Assembly (NCBI GenBank): GCA_021613535.1 | Contig: CP075495.1 | Location: 11,904,001 to 11,968,000, forward strand | DNA: 64,000 nucleotides | Direction of reading: 5' to 3' | Source of the DNA: Adineta vaga | Lineage: Eukaryota > Rotifera | In this document: in pieces, positions 25,864 through 36,732 of the stretch | How the letters are laid out: every line of letters begins with the position of its first letter | How positions within the stretch are numbered: the first letter of the stretch is position 1 | Program-made: the position numbers and the translations under genes | The notes under the pieces: generated by a model | Told to the model about the DNA's origin: nothing | Database searches by the model: none | The model's input: only the letters and a program-made list of their open reading frames with translations

Positions 25864-28800
25864 TTATTCTTGTTCTCGTGTTATTTGAAATTCTACTGGC
25901 ATATAGATTCGTTGCCAAACAATAACTTTTGTATTACCATCATCCATCAATTCAGATCTTACATGAACACAACCATTTTCATTATCACTAACTAATTCTG
26001 CATTATTCCAAGCACCTTGTAATATCATCCACATCGTTTCATTAAGCATAAAATCTGTCGTTGCAATACTTATACGAATTGTACCTGGTCCACGACCACG
26101 TACCATCGACATACATGGTTGTCCAAATGATCGTACAAGACCAAGATTAACATTGAGACGATCTTTTGAATAGCATGTATAACATGTTGTATCCGTATCA
26201 CGATCATAGAAAATATGAGTATCATCCTGTTTAGATAAAATAATTGAAGGTGGTAAATCAGATAAATCATCCGATGACCATGGATCATTTGATGTACGTG
26301 AAAATTCTTCCATCCATTCTTTTATGTGAACATTTCCAATAAGAATTGTATAAACAAATGAAGCAGTACTATCATCGACATTCAAATGTTCGATGTATCC
26401 AAGACCATAGTTATCTTTAGTTGTTTTGAAATATTTTTCATTATCTTCAAATATTGGTTCTCGAAATTTTTTTGATTTCATATCAACAATTGGATTTTGT
26501 TTTGAATCAATTAAATAATATGAATTACAATAGATCATTTCTTGTTCACTACGTTTTAATATAATTCGATATGATTGATTGGAATTTTCATTTGGATGTA
26601 AATAATAAGTTAATTTTCGATGATCAGTTATGGAATATAATTCATGATTATCAGATATTTTTTCATCAGGAAAATTTGTCATTTCTTCTTCGTTATTTAA
26701 CAGAAATGGTGTTTGTTCAAGTTTTTCTAAATTAGAAAAATTCGATTGAAATAATGTTGTAGCAACTGGTTGTTTTTGTTGTTGTAATAATTTAATGTTC
26801 GATGTTAATACAGTTATACGACCATCAAAACAATAAACTGAACGACGGAAAGCGATGTCCCCTACGAAAAAGTCATTACTAAACATGCCATCTCGATCTG
26901 ATATTGATGTTCCCCCAGCTAACCAATTCTTAGCTGTTAAATTACAATAACCTTCGAATAATTCAGAACGTGGTTTTATGAGACATGTTGTACCTGGCCT
27001 GAAGTTTACAAACAGATATGTAATTACATAAAGATATTCGATTATATACAAACCAATGAGACCAGTGCCAACCCGGAAATGCACAACCAGCATTAGAATA
27101 CTTAACTATACCTTGATTATCTGCTGGAACAATAAATATCGAACAATTACGAACATATTTTCCATAATTATTTGAATCTGATAACCAACCTACAGACAAG
27201 AAAACCTTGTAAGATTTCGAAAGAGAAATCGATTGATATTACCATAAATTTCCAAACCACGTCGATTTTTACCCATACCAACAATAGCAGCAAAGAAATT
27301 TTCACGTCGATGAATACAAGCAGCTGTTGAATTGAGTGTTAAATGACCTTCAAGTGAAACTGGATCAATACCACTAAATACAAAGATAAACAATGATTTG
27401 ATTAATATACATAAGAAAGTTTACAATGAAATCTATGTATATCTATTTACTCTTTAATATAAGTCGCAGCAGTTTTATCATTTTTTGGACACATATTCAC
27501 GAGCATTCCAGCAATAAATGGATCATAACTATGATCTTGATCACAAATGCATACACATTTTTTCGTCATGTTAATGCCATTACATGCAATACATTTTCCT
27601 AGAATGAAAAGGATATGTTCTTCTATATTCTCTTCGTTTTTATCCATTATTGAAAATCTTACCAGCACGTGCATTGAGATTTGGTGGAATTTTATCATTT
27701 TCAATTAAACAAAAATCTAATGTATGAACACAACGTCGAAGAATACGACGAATATTATCAGAAAACCGTAATCCTGTATCATTCATATCCGATGCAAAGT
27801 TTAAAATATCCGGTAATGAATAAGATGTATATTCAAAATGACACATCCAATGATGATGAACGGTTCCATCTAAAAATGAATCATTGGGTTAATATTTATT
27901 AGGAATAAAACTAGTATCATTACCTAAAGCTAATGGTTCATGAATACGATTTTCAAATGAATAATCCAAAACATATCGAAATGCAATAAGACGTCGAATC
28001 ATTTCATTTTGATCAGGAATACAAACAATTAATCGAGACTAGAAGTAATCAATTAGTTTTCCCTATCTCTAGTAACTAAAACGTAAATATTACATACAAC
28101 ATTGGTTAAATAATTATGAATTATATCTGTATTCATTGTTGACGTTTGTTTTTCAGTAAGTAAACATCCATACATAATCCATATAGCTGATGTTATCATT
28201 GATTGTAAACGATTCACTTCATTTAATTGATCACGAATGTAAACAAGACACATTGGAAAATTTCGAATTTCATATCCTAAAATAAAATTATCGATCCATT
28301 GAAAGATATTTTCTATTTCTTATTATTTTTTTTGTCTAAAATTACCAATATCTAAATGACCTTCAATATTCATATTTCCTTCAGACCATCCTTGTTCTAC
28401 TAAATAATCACATAATTGAAGTAATAATGTCCAAACTTGTTGACCTTCTTCACTTTCAAATGTTTTTTGATGTCGATGACATTGATATGTTGTAGCTGTT
28501 CGTTTTAATGGACCCAATAGAAATGGTTGAATATCCATTGCATTCGTTGGTGAATAAAATCCACCTTTACCCAATGGAATATTCGAAATAGTATTCGATT
28601 TTATTCCATAAACTTCAACCGATTCTTGTAACTTTTTTAAAGGTTCTGGTTTTGTACTCGGCGACCTAGAAAAATAGCAACATCGTTCCTGATAGATTTT
28701 CGAATTTTCCTCTACCATGTTCCATAAGGTAAACTTCTAAGCCATCGTTCTTTTAATTTATTCATATCATCGTCAGTAATATTCACTTGTTGTTCTACTA

Positions 28801-29377
28801 ACCATGAACGATTAGAAAAGAAATTCTTTGGATCAAATAACCATGTTGATGGATCATCATCCAATCGTTTGATATTCTCTGGTGTTGCCCAGGGTTGTTG
28901 ATAATCAGCTTGTGGTCCAACTGCATGTGTATAGTCGAAATTAATAGCATTTAAAAAATAGATACCATCAGAAATATTCGATAGTAAAGTTAAACGAATG
29001 CCATGAATTCGATTTAAATTAGCTTTAAATTGAGGCAAAAGAGCATAACGTAAACCTATTGGTCGCCAACCGTAAAAATTAATATGGTACCAAATATGAG
29101 CAATAGGTTGACTGTCAGTTTCAGTTAAAAATTCAATACATAACGGTTGTAATGAATTATTTTCATCTACTTTCGGTGCTTGATTACTATATAACCAAAG
29201 AGCAAAACATTTATTATTTGTCCATTTGATCGATCGGAAGGCATCAGGATTTGTGTATGTCAATGATGACGAAGATCCTACTTCCCATTTCAGACTTGAT
29301 GTACCATGTTTATATCGTTCTGTTGAAACGCTTATTTGACTATCAATCGCATGCCAATATCGTAGATCGTCGTTCAT
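25864..29377 (-). CDS. Chondroitinase ABC-type polysaccharide lyase (PL8-like)
   Basis: Nine exons: 29377-28716, 28665-28346, 28276-28098, 28038-27924, 27869-27663, 27598-27451, 27373-27243, 27189-27054 and 26998-25864. All phases match, giving 1,010 residues, near the roughly 1,000 of bacterial chondroitin ABC lyases. The N-terminal lyase domain shows HGTSSLKWEV, FALWLYSNQ and FYGWRPIGLRY. The catalytic region shows DGTVHHHW, TSYSLPD, NLNARAGK, RGLEIYG and GWHWSHWPGTT. By position, H436, Y442, R493 and E585 correspond to His501, Tyr508, Arg560 and Glu653 of Proteus chondroitinase ABC I. Such enzymes cleave chondroitin and dermatan sulfate by beta-elimination. A Cys-rich insert follows R493. 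No signal peptide is found at this start, so an upstream exon may be missing. The family is mainly bacterial, which suggests horizontal origin with later intron gain. Confidence 0.88.
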
Positions 29378-29838
29378 GAGACTACGAAATTATTTGTCTA
29401 TGATTAAAGAAAAAAACGGAATGATTAATATTCAAATATGAAATCAAGGTGTACACTGGATCAAATGTATATCGAGGGAAAAAAAGAAAGATCGATTTGT
29501 TTTTGTTTTTTTCGTTCTTATATTTGTTTTTTTCTCCTTTTATTAATGATTCAAAATGAAAATCGCATGAAATGATAAGTAAAAATTGTTAGCAAGCAAA
29601 GTGCGCTTGTTTAAATGTCAATCGAATTTCTAAAAAAAGTAAAACAAATGTTCCCTTTCTCTGTTTCACTATTCTATATACACATCGTTCACAAAAAAAA
29701 ACACGAGGATAAGAAATCGAAATAAGTATATTAGTAAGTAAAAATAAATTGATGAATGAAAAGAAAAAAATCAACGTTTATTTATGTGTGTGTGTGTGTT
29801 TTTTTTTTCAGATAAAAAGAATAGAATTGTGAGAGGAG
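29378..29838. other. Spacer between lyase 5' end and plastin 3' end
   Basis: About 460 bp that should hold the lyase promoter, or an unrecognised first exon, and the plastin 3' untranslated region. A minus-strand frame at 29774 opens with a signal-peptide-like hydrophobic run, but I could not splice it to the lyase in a matching phase. Confidence 0.45.
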
Positions 29839-32746
29839 TTAACTTTTTACTACGTTCATATCACTGGCCATAAGACAAGCAAAAACTGTTAAAAGCATTT
29901 TCTGTTTCGTTTCGACAATATCATCCGGTAATGCATAAATACGTGCACCAATTTTTCGTGCCATTGATATAGCATATAAAGCATTGTCCATCTTAGCCTA
30001 AAATGAATGGAAATAGAAACAGAAAACATCGTCTAGGATAAATATACATCAGCAGTGCCGGATGTTTTCAGAAGATTGTATTGAATTGAGCCAGGTTTAA
30101 TAGCATCAATTAAGTCACATATAAGCATCGAATCACTCAATGATTGATCTTGAAAATTTGTTAGAAATCTTGTTTTATTCGCTGATTTCAACTATTTAAA
30201 TAAAACAAATAAGATTTTATTTTTGACATCAAGTTAATCTTACTTTGTCATTGGCCCAATTAATAATATCTTTATCAGCAATAGGTGTCGATGATTTTGC
30301 TAATTTCTGTAATATAGATAATGTATACGCACGCATAATTTGCCAAACAAGACCAAGTGTTAATGTTTTATTTCCTTCCAATATGTCAGGTCCACCGATA
30401 CCAGTCATTTTAAATCGAAGTGGTTCTTTTGCATAATCCACAGCAAAATTACAATTATCTAAAAATATAAGATCATTCTTCAAACCAAATTCTATTCGAA
30501 ACATACTCAATTTTTGAAAACGTTCTTTAATTGCATTGAATCTCTTATAGATTTTCGACCAATCAACTGTAGTCGGGCGAATAATATCATAGAGCTAGAA
30601 AGTCATTTCATAGATTGAGTCTTTTCCTTTGAATAAAACAGAAACACAACTTTACTTGAAGAATAATCAAACCATCACATAGATCTGAATAAAGATAGTT
30701 CACATGTGGTTCAAGACCCAAACTATTAATAAAATTTCGATAAGTTTTTTCTTCACGAGTTTCTTCGATCACAACACCGGCTTCCGGTACTTGTTCTGTC
30801 GGAAGATCTAATGCTGGATATGTATTGAATAGATTTGCCACGAAACTAGAAGAATTAAAATAAAACTTGCCCTGTTCTTTAGAGAAGATAGATTTCTTTC
30901 ACTCTCTTACGCGAAATTAAGTCTTGGATTTCCTTTAACAACATCTTCAGGTGTTATATGTGCTCTTGCTTTGATTTTATCAGCTTCTTGTAACATTAGC
31001 TCAGCACGACGACGTAAATCACTTTCCTAGATCGAGAAAAAAACATGAAGCATGATTAAATATTTACTTATTCAAACAAAAAACAAATTTAACAGCAAAT
31101 CACACGAGAAAAACTGTACTGATCGTGCGGCATCAATCTTAGAAAAATGTACACAAAATTACCGATATATTAAATTCTATTAAGCAATTTCAAGAAAATA
31201 AACTTTATGAAAACTTTTTTTCATAACTTACCTTTAATGGACCAAGTCCTACAGGTGGTTTGGTATCATCTGGAGCAATAACACTTAGAAGATATGTATA
31301 TGCTTCCGAATCCTATGTTAGAAATAGTTTTTCTCATGATTATGAAGAAATGTTAAGAATAAGAAAACTGACTTTAATATCATTACTAAAATTCGATACT
31401 TGTTTGCCTTTATATTGTGTACGTTGAAGTTGATAATTGACCCAACGTAATAATAATTCTTCAGGAGATAATTTTAATAGATCTTCCGCAGTTTCACCAT
31501 CACGAAGTAGTAAAACAAGACCAGGAACATGTTTTAAATTGATTTCACTGGTTAATTGAATCTAAATTTGAACAAAAGTGTTATCGATAGAAACAACAAT
31601 GAAATTATTTCCACTATTTACTCGAATTATTTGCCAAAGAAGGCCCATAACAAGATGTGGTACAGCTTTCGAAATATTCTCAGGATGAATATTCACTACT
31701 TTACAACCAATACCTCGAGCAGAATTAATTGCTATTGTGTAAAAAGAAATAAGTTTTATTAATATATACTATCATCGTGATCATCAAATCTATTTACCTA
31801 ATTCTAAATTTTCACTTTGACGAAATATATCTTGTTTCGATAGATTTAAATTAATAGCTCGTTCGTCAATGGTTTTCGGTACAGCAATATTAATTAATTT
31901 ACTAGAACAAAATTAACGTTTTCAAAAGAAAAAAGAAATAAAATTAAAAAAAATCTTCATACCAGAGTAAAATGCCATCTTGGCATCTTTTATAAAGTGC
32001 CTGAGCATCTTGTGAATCAATAGGACTTGTACGTAAATTTAAATGTGCATCGTCAACTAAAAGTCTAGAAACAAAACAGAAATTAATTATACTTTTTAAA
32101 AGAAAGATTGAAGAAATATATACTGATTTATCCAATTAGCTGTCCAAACACGTTCTTCAACTAATACACTATGGTATGGACCTGATGCTTCTTGTTTTTG
32201 TTCGACAGCAGATGCTGTTGAATCTACATCATCATTTGCATCACGACGAGTTGTAACGAATCGATCTAGACCACCAGCTGTTGGTTTCACAGATCGACCC
32301 CATGTGCTACCTGGATCTTTTTCCACACGTAATTTTAAATATATCTATGAAAAAGAATTCATAATTCTCACAAAATAAAAAATTAACAATGATTACTTAC
32401 ATCTTCAAATTCTTCTTTACTCATATGACCATCTTTATTTCGATCATGTGTTTCCAAAATTTTATTTAATTCAAATTTTTGAACTTTAATTCCCAATTTT
32501 TGTAACATTTCATGTATTTCAGAAAATGAAATATTACCCTAGAAATAGCGATGGATTATTTAATCAAGAAAAAAAGTCAATTGATTTTACTTTTTCAAAT
32601 TTTTCTTGTATTTCAGATGATTGCCATTGTTCAGGTTGAATCCATCGACTTTCACGAATATTTGCTTTCAGATCATTTGAATTGTTATCATTTGTATTAT
32701 TCGATCGATTGGAATTTGGATTTCGATAGTTTGAAAATGAAGCCAT
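29839..32746 (-). CDS. Plastin/fimbrin, actin-bundling protein
   Basis: Thirteen exons: 32746-32591, 32538-32401, 32344-32124, 32064-31963, 31901-31798, 31731-31622, 31561-31373, 31312-31232, 31026-30911, 30845-30656, 30594-30244, 30191-30048 and 29997-29839. All are in phase, giving 686 residues versus about 630 in vertebrate plastins. One clear EF-hand loop (residues 84-95, [12 protein letters not shown]) lies in the headpiece; the first hand is degenerate. Four calponin-homology domains in two actin-binding domains follow, marked by [42 protein letters not shown] and [16 protein letters not shown]. The C-terminus is conserved ([16 protein letters not shown]). Extra length comes from an Asn/Ser-rich N-terminus and a linker of about 50 residues before CH1. 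Plastins cross-link actin filaments in microvilli and cell cortex. Confidence 0.95.
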
Positions 32747-33489
32747 TTTTGAGATTCAAGAAAGCGAAACGTACATACACAAATTAAAGTCAATTGTCAG
32801 AAGCAGTTATATATATATATATATATAGAATCTAAAACTAAAGTAAATCATACATTTACATGTTTTTCTATTTCGATGGTTTATTAATAATTGCTTCTGA
32901 TTTTGTTCTATATAAACGAATCTGTAAAAACTGAGGTGTAAAATATGATTTTTTATAAAAGAAGGTTAACACTTGCTATTTTAAATCGATAGAAATAAAA
33001 TGTCATTGTACTTATCAACGATGGAAGAATATTTTTATCGTTAGAAAGTAAAATAATTTTTTGTTCTCAATCAGCGAGAAGAAGAAGAAGAAGAACGAAA
33101 AGAAAAGAAAAAAAAGCTTCACAATTCATTCTATACTTATTTTGACTAGAATCGAGAGACGACAACAACAACTCACATTGAATACAATCAGAATTAAGTA
33201 AATACTAATCTCATTTTTTTTCATTGATTGTGGATGTGCTTCCTTAGACATTTCTCTTCTTTGTAACCTTACAGGTAGGCAACAATTCTAACAGGATATA
33301 TATATCTTTAAATGAATAGAAGTATGCACAAATGTGCACATTCACTTTCTCATCAATCAAATACTAATCAAATGATAGACATGTGTTCGTCTGATTTTTA
33401 TTCTTCTCTTCGTTTCTTTTCAATAAGTTATTGACGAAATACATCATTTATTTCTTTCGCTTTTCTTTTCTGTCTTTTTGCCTAATCAA
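32747..33489. other. Intergenic spacer upstream of plastin
   Basis: About 740 bp containing a TA dinucleotide run at 32809-32827 close to the plastin start, and a purine-rich GAAGAA block near 33070-33115. It must include the plastin promoter and the 3' end of the hydroxylase gene. No gene seen. Confidence 0.5.
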
Positions 33490-34272
33490 TCAATATTGTT
33501 TGGTATTTATTGATAATCGATGTGTATTCATCAATCGATCCCATACATTAAAAAATGATCCATAATTCCATTTACCATGTTGATGATGAAAATCATGTCC
33601 TAATGCACCTGACATAATCCATGGAACCCAATATTGAGTACTAATATAAGGAAAATTATAACCTGAATGAGCATTGACTGTTTGATAAACACGTATTGCA
33701 ATCCAAAGACATAATGTAAATATATGTTTTTCTTTTAATAAAACTGGCATAAACCAAATTGCAATTTGATTTTGTAAACTTTCCCATGGATCACTTAAAA
33801 CTGAAACAACACCAGTTGGTTGTGTATAGACATGATGTTTTTTATGTATAGTTTTATATAACCAGGGTGTATGTAAGAAATAATGCGTCCAAAAGAAGAT
33901 TGCATCTTCAGAAAGAATGAAGAGCATAAGTTGATAGACAATCGTTAACCATGATGGTCGAGGTCCGTGAATATCAAGATAACCAAAGTAATTTAAAAGG
34001 TAATAGAGTAATGGTGTAAGAACGAAAAATGATATTTGGTGACGAATTGTTTCTTTAATCATTAATTTAACTAAATCAGGTTGAAAACGTAATTTTTTCT
34101 TATGTTTTTGTATACGATATTTATCAATTGATGGAAAATCATAGAGTTCAATAAAGATTAAAAAACTATTACATGACCAAAAAATACATTGAAATGTTCC
34201 AATTAAATAGATATAAAATAACCAAAGATCTGATTGAAAAAATGACTTCGATGATAACTGAGTCGTATTCAT
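33490..34272 (-). CDS. Fatty acid hydroxylase / sterol desaturase superfamily protein
   Basis: Single-exon frame of 260 residues, typical length for the superfamily. Three diiron-binding histidine clusters are present: H130YFLH134, H143KKHH147 and H226DFHH230, plus H202 in NAHSGYNFP. Hydrophobic segments near residues 18-42, 82-97, 108-130 and 170-195 fit an integral endoplasmic-reticulum membrane enzyme. The spacing resembles C4-methylsterol monooxygenase and FAXDC2-like proteins rather than C5-desaturases. The reaction would be O2-dependent hydroxylation of a sterol or lipid chain; the exact substrate cannot be read from the sequence. It lacks introns, unlike nearly every neighbour. Confidence 0.88.
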   Translation of the reverse strand: MNTTQLSSKSFFQSDLWLFYIYLIGTFQCIFWSCNSFLIFIELYDFPSIDKYRIQKHKKKLRFQPDLVKLMIKETIRHQISFFVLTPLLYYLLNYFGYLDIHGPRPSWLTIVYQLMLFILSEDAIFFWTHYFLHTPWLYKTIHKKHHVYTQPTGVVSVLSDPWESLQNQIAIWFMPVLLKEKHIFTLCLWIAIRVYQTVNAHSGYNFPYISTQYWVPWIMSGALGHDFHHQHGKWNYGSFFNVWDRLMNTHRLSINTKQY

Positions 34273-34691
34273 TGCGAACGTTTTAGTTACACTTCTTTTT
34301 CGATAAAATAAACTATAGACTTACCTTGTATGCATATATATATGTATATATATGATTTGGTTGTGATAACGAAAGAACAGATAAAATAAAATTAAAACGA
34401 GAATATTGATGAACAAAAAGAGGACGATAATCAAAATGATATTTTTTGCTACAAATGGGAACTACTATACTAATTAAGTGAGACATCTTAAGGACGATTT
34501 TTGAAGAGAAAAGGACGATGATTTCTAGTTTTTTTAATAAAAAAAATTCATGATTCATCAATATTCGGTTTCTCTGTTGATATCATTCATTAATTGACCT
34601 ATGTATATTATGTTCGACAGATGTCTATTCATGTCGGATATAAAACAATATTTATTTATTATATATATTTTTTTTTCAGAATGAATAACTT
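34273..34691. other. Intergenic spacer
   Basis: About 420 bp between two minus-strand genes, with a TATATA-rich stretch near 34330-34355 just upstream of the hydroxylase start and another near 34660-34670. Nothing else recognised. Confidence 0.45.
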
Positions 34692-36108
34692 TTAATTTGT
34701 TTGTTTAATAGCAAACATACATGTTACATCTTCACCGGGTTTAATTAGAGCTCGAATGTTTAATATCGATTCATTATTCAAATCTTGTTTGATAGATATA
34801 TTTGGTGAAGATTTATATTTGATTGTTAATATTGTATTACGATAACCACCATTGATGATTAATGTAACGGAGACGATTTGATTTTCTTTTCGATTTGAAA
34901 TAGTAACATTAATATTAAGATCTTGTCCGTAGGTAGGTGTTTGTCGAATAGCTGTAGCAACACTTATTATATTATATTTAATATCAGGATCATTTCCTAA
35001 ATTAATCCTTTGTTGTGTTTGTTTTGATGTATCCGGTAAACGACTTTGACCTAAAGTTAATCCAGTTGATGCTGAATAGAATGTTATCGTACCAGCTGGT
35101 AAAAAATCAGCTGGTTCAATAATAAATATACGTTGAAATAAACCGGATGTTACACCAGTAGATAAATATATTGTCATTTCTAATGTATAATTTAATTTTA
35201 TTGTTGTTGAAAGAAACGGAAAGGTTTTAATTGATTTCGGCAGAAGAATAAATTCATGTGTGATATTATATGAATAAGTACCAAAAGTAGTTGCATCAGG
35301 TTTTGATGATATCGATGTTGGAGAATCAGCCATAGGACTTGCCATATATTCTATACGCTGAGAATCAATTGATGATGTTGGTGATCGAAGAGATGTCGAT
35401 GCTAATGGAACAGTTCCAGTAATCAATTGAGCATTTGTAATAGTATAAGAACGTTCATGTTCATTATTAATATCCGCTAAAGCTCGAAGACTGGCAACTA
35501 GAATGAGAAAAATAAATACAAATTCAATGAAAAATAGAACATACAATAATTATCAGTAACAATCACTTCATATCTTGGTGTCCACCAGAGACCACGAGAT
35601 AAATAAGCCATAATTGTTGCTCTTACATTTCTATCATCTAATCGGACAGATAAAATCATTCCATTCATACCTGGATCTTTATTAAATTCAATTTGATCAC
35701 GTGAGACATAACTATATCGTAATGAATTATATTTTACCAATAATAAATAAGGATCAATCAATTGTGCTTTTATTGTTTGATTATTTTCACATTGATTTAA
35801 ACGAATATAAACATCTGTATCACGTAAATCTTCATTAGAATTATATAAATCTTGTTCAATAATTCTTCGTCCTGGAAAATCAATCGTTCCTCTAATGACG
35901 AAAGAAACAAATTACTAAACGTAAGATATCTTTTATTTAAAACTCACGGTACAATACTATTATATTCTTGATCGGTAAAATATGTTCGAAAATATCCATC
36001 ATTTAAAAAAATTTCTCGACGAAATTGTCCAAGTGATGTATAGAAATTCAATTGCAATGCCGAATTGATTGATAAATAGAGAGCAAAAGAACAAATTTGA
36101 AACAACAT
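34692..36108 (-). CDS. Secreted protein with DUF4139-like region
   Basis: Three exons, 36108-35948, 35891-35545 and 35497-34692, in frame for 437 residues. The N-terminus is a likely signal peptide (MLFQICSFALYLSINSALQ). The middle carries the pattern typical of DUF4139/mucoidy-inhibitor-like proteins: AYLSRGLWWTPRYEVIV, then LRALADINNEHERSYTITN and LITGTVPL. The rest is predicted beta-rich, with several N-x-S/T sites and no membrane anchor. Function of DUF4139 proteins is not established. The match is by motif pattern only, so the family call is moderate while the gene itself is solid. Confidence 0.7.
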
Positions 36109-36732
36109 TGTGAATATTATTCAATTAGAAATGATAACGAAAGAAAAAGAAAATAACATCAATGACATTTACTTATTATTCGCTTTTCTTTCAATGAATA
36201 AAACAAATTTATTTTAGTCAAATAATTATTCAAAAGACGAAAGAAAAATAATCTCTCCTTCTTTTTTTCTCCTACTCTAGTCTATCTTTTTGTTGCGCAA
36301 ATATCTCGTAGGATGTACGAGGACAATCATACATTTCTTTATTCGTATTTTCAAATAGGATAAAAGGTCAATATTTAATACATAAAGCCTGTTCTTCCTC
36401 CTACTTCAAAGCACGTTTTTATTCTTTAAAATAAAGACTGTGTTTCGCCATTATTATTTGTTTATCTAAATATGTTTTCTCGAGGTCAACATAATAAGAC
36501 AAACCTTAACATACCCATTAGTTCGTCCGTCGTACCTATGTAGAGAAAGAGAGAGAGAGCGACAACGAACCGCACATCATATTCATTTTTCTCATTAGTT
36601 CTGAATAAAGCTTTTGATATGTATATACACAAGTATGAGGAAAAAACCGTAATATTAAATATGTGAATACATATTACAAAAAAAAAACACATAAAAAATC
36701 AAGTCTCTTTTTTTCTACGTTAGAATCTTTTA
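36109..36732. other. Intergenic spacer
   Basis: About 620 bp between the start of the DUF4139-like gene and the stop of the aminotransferase gene. It contains a short GAGA run near 36547-36560. No coding exon, RNA or repeat element of note. Confidence 0.45.

Noticed and set aside
29589-29774. Minus-strand hydrophobic frame considered as signal-peptide exon of the lyase
   Set aside because: No donor in the phase needed to join the acceptor before the lyase ATG was found, and the sequence is low-complexity.
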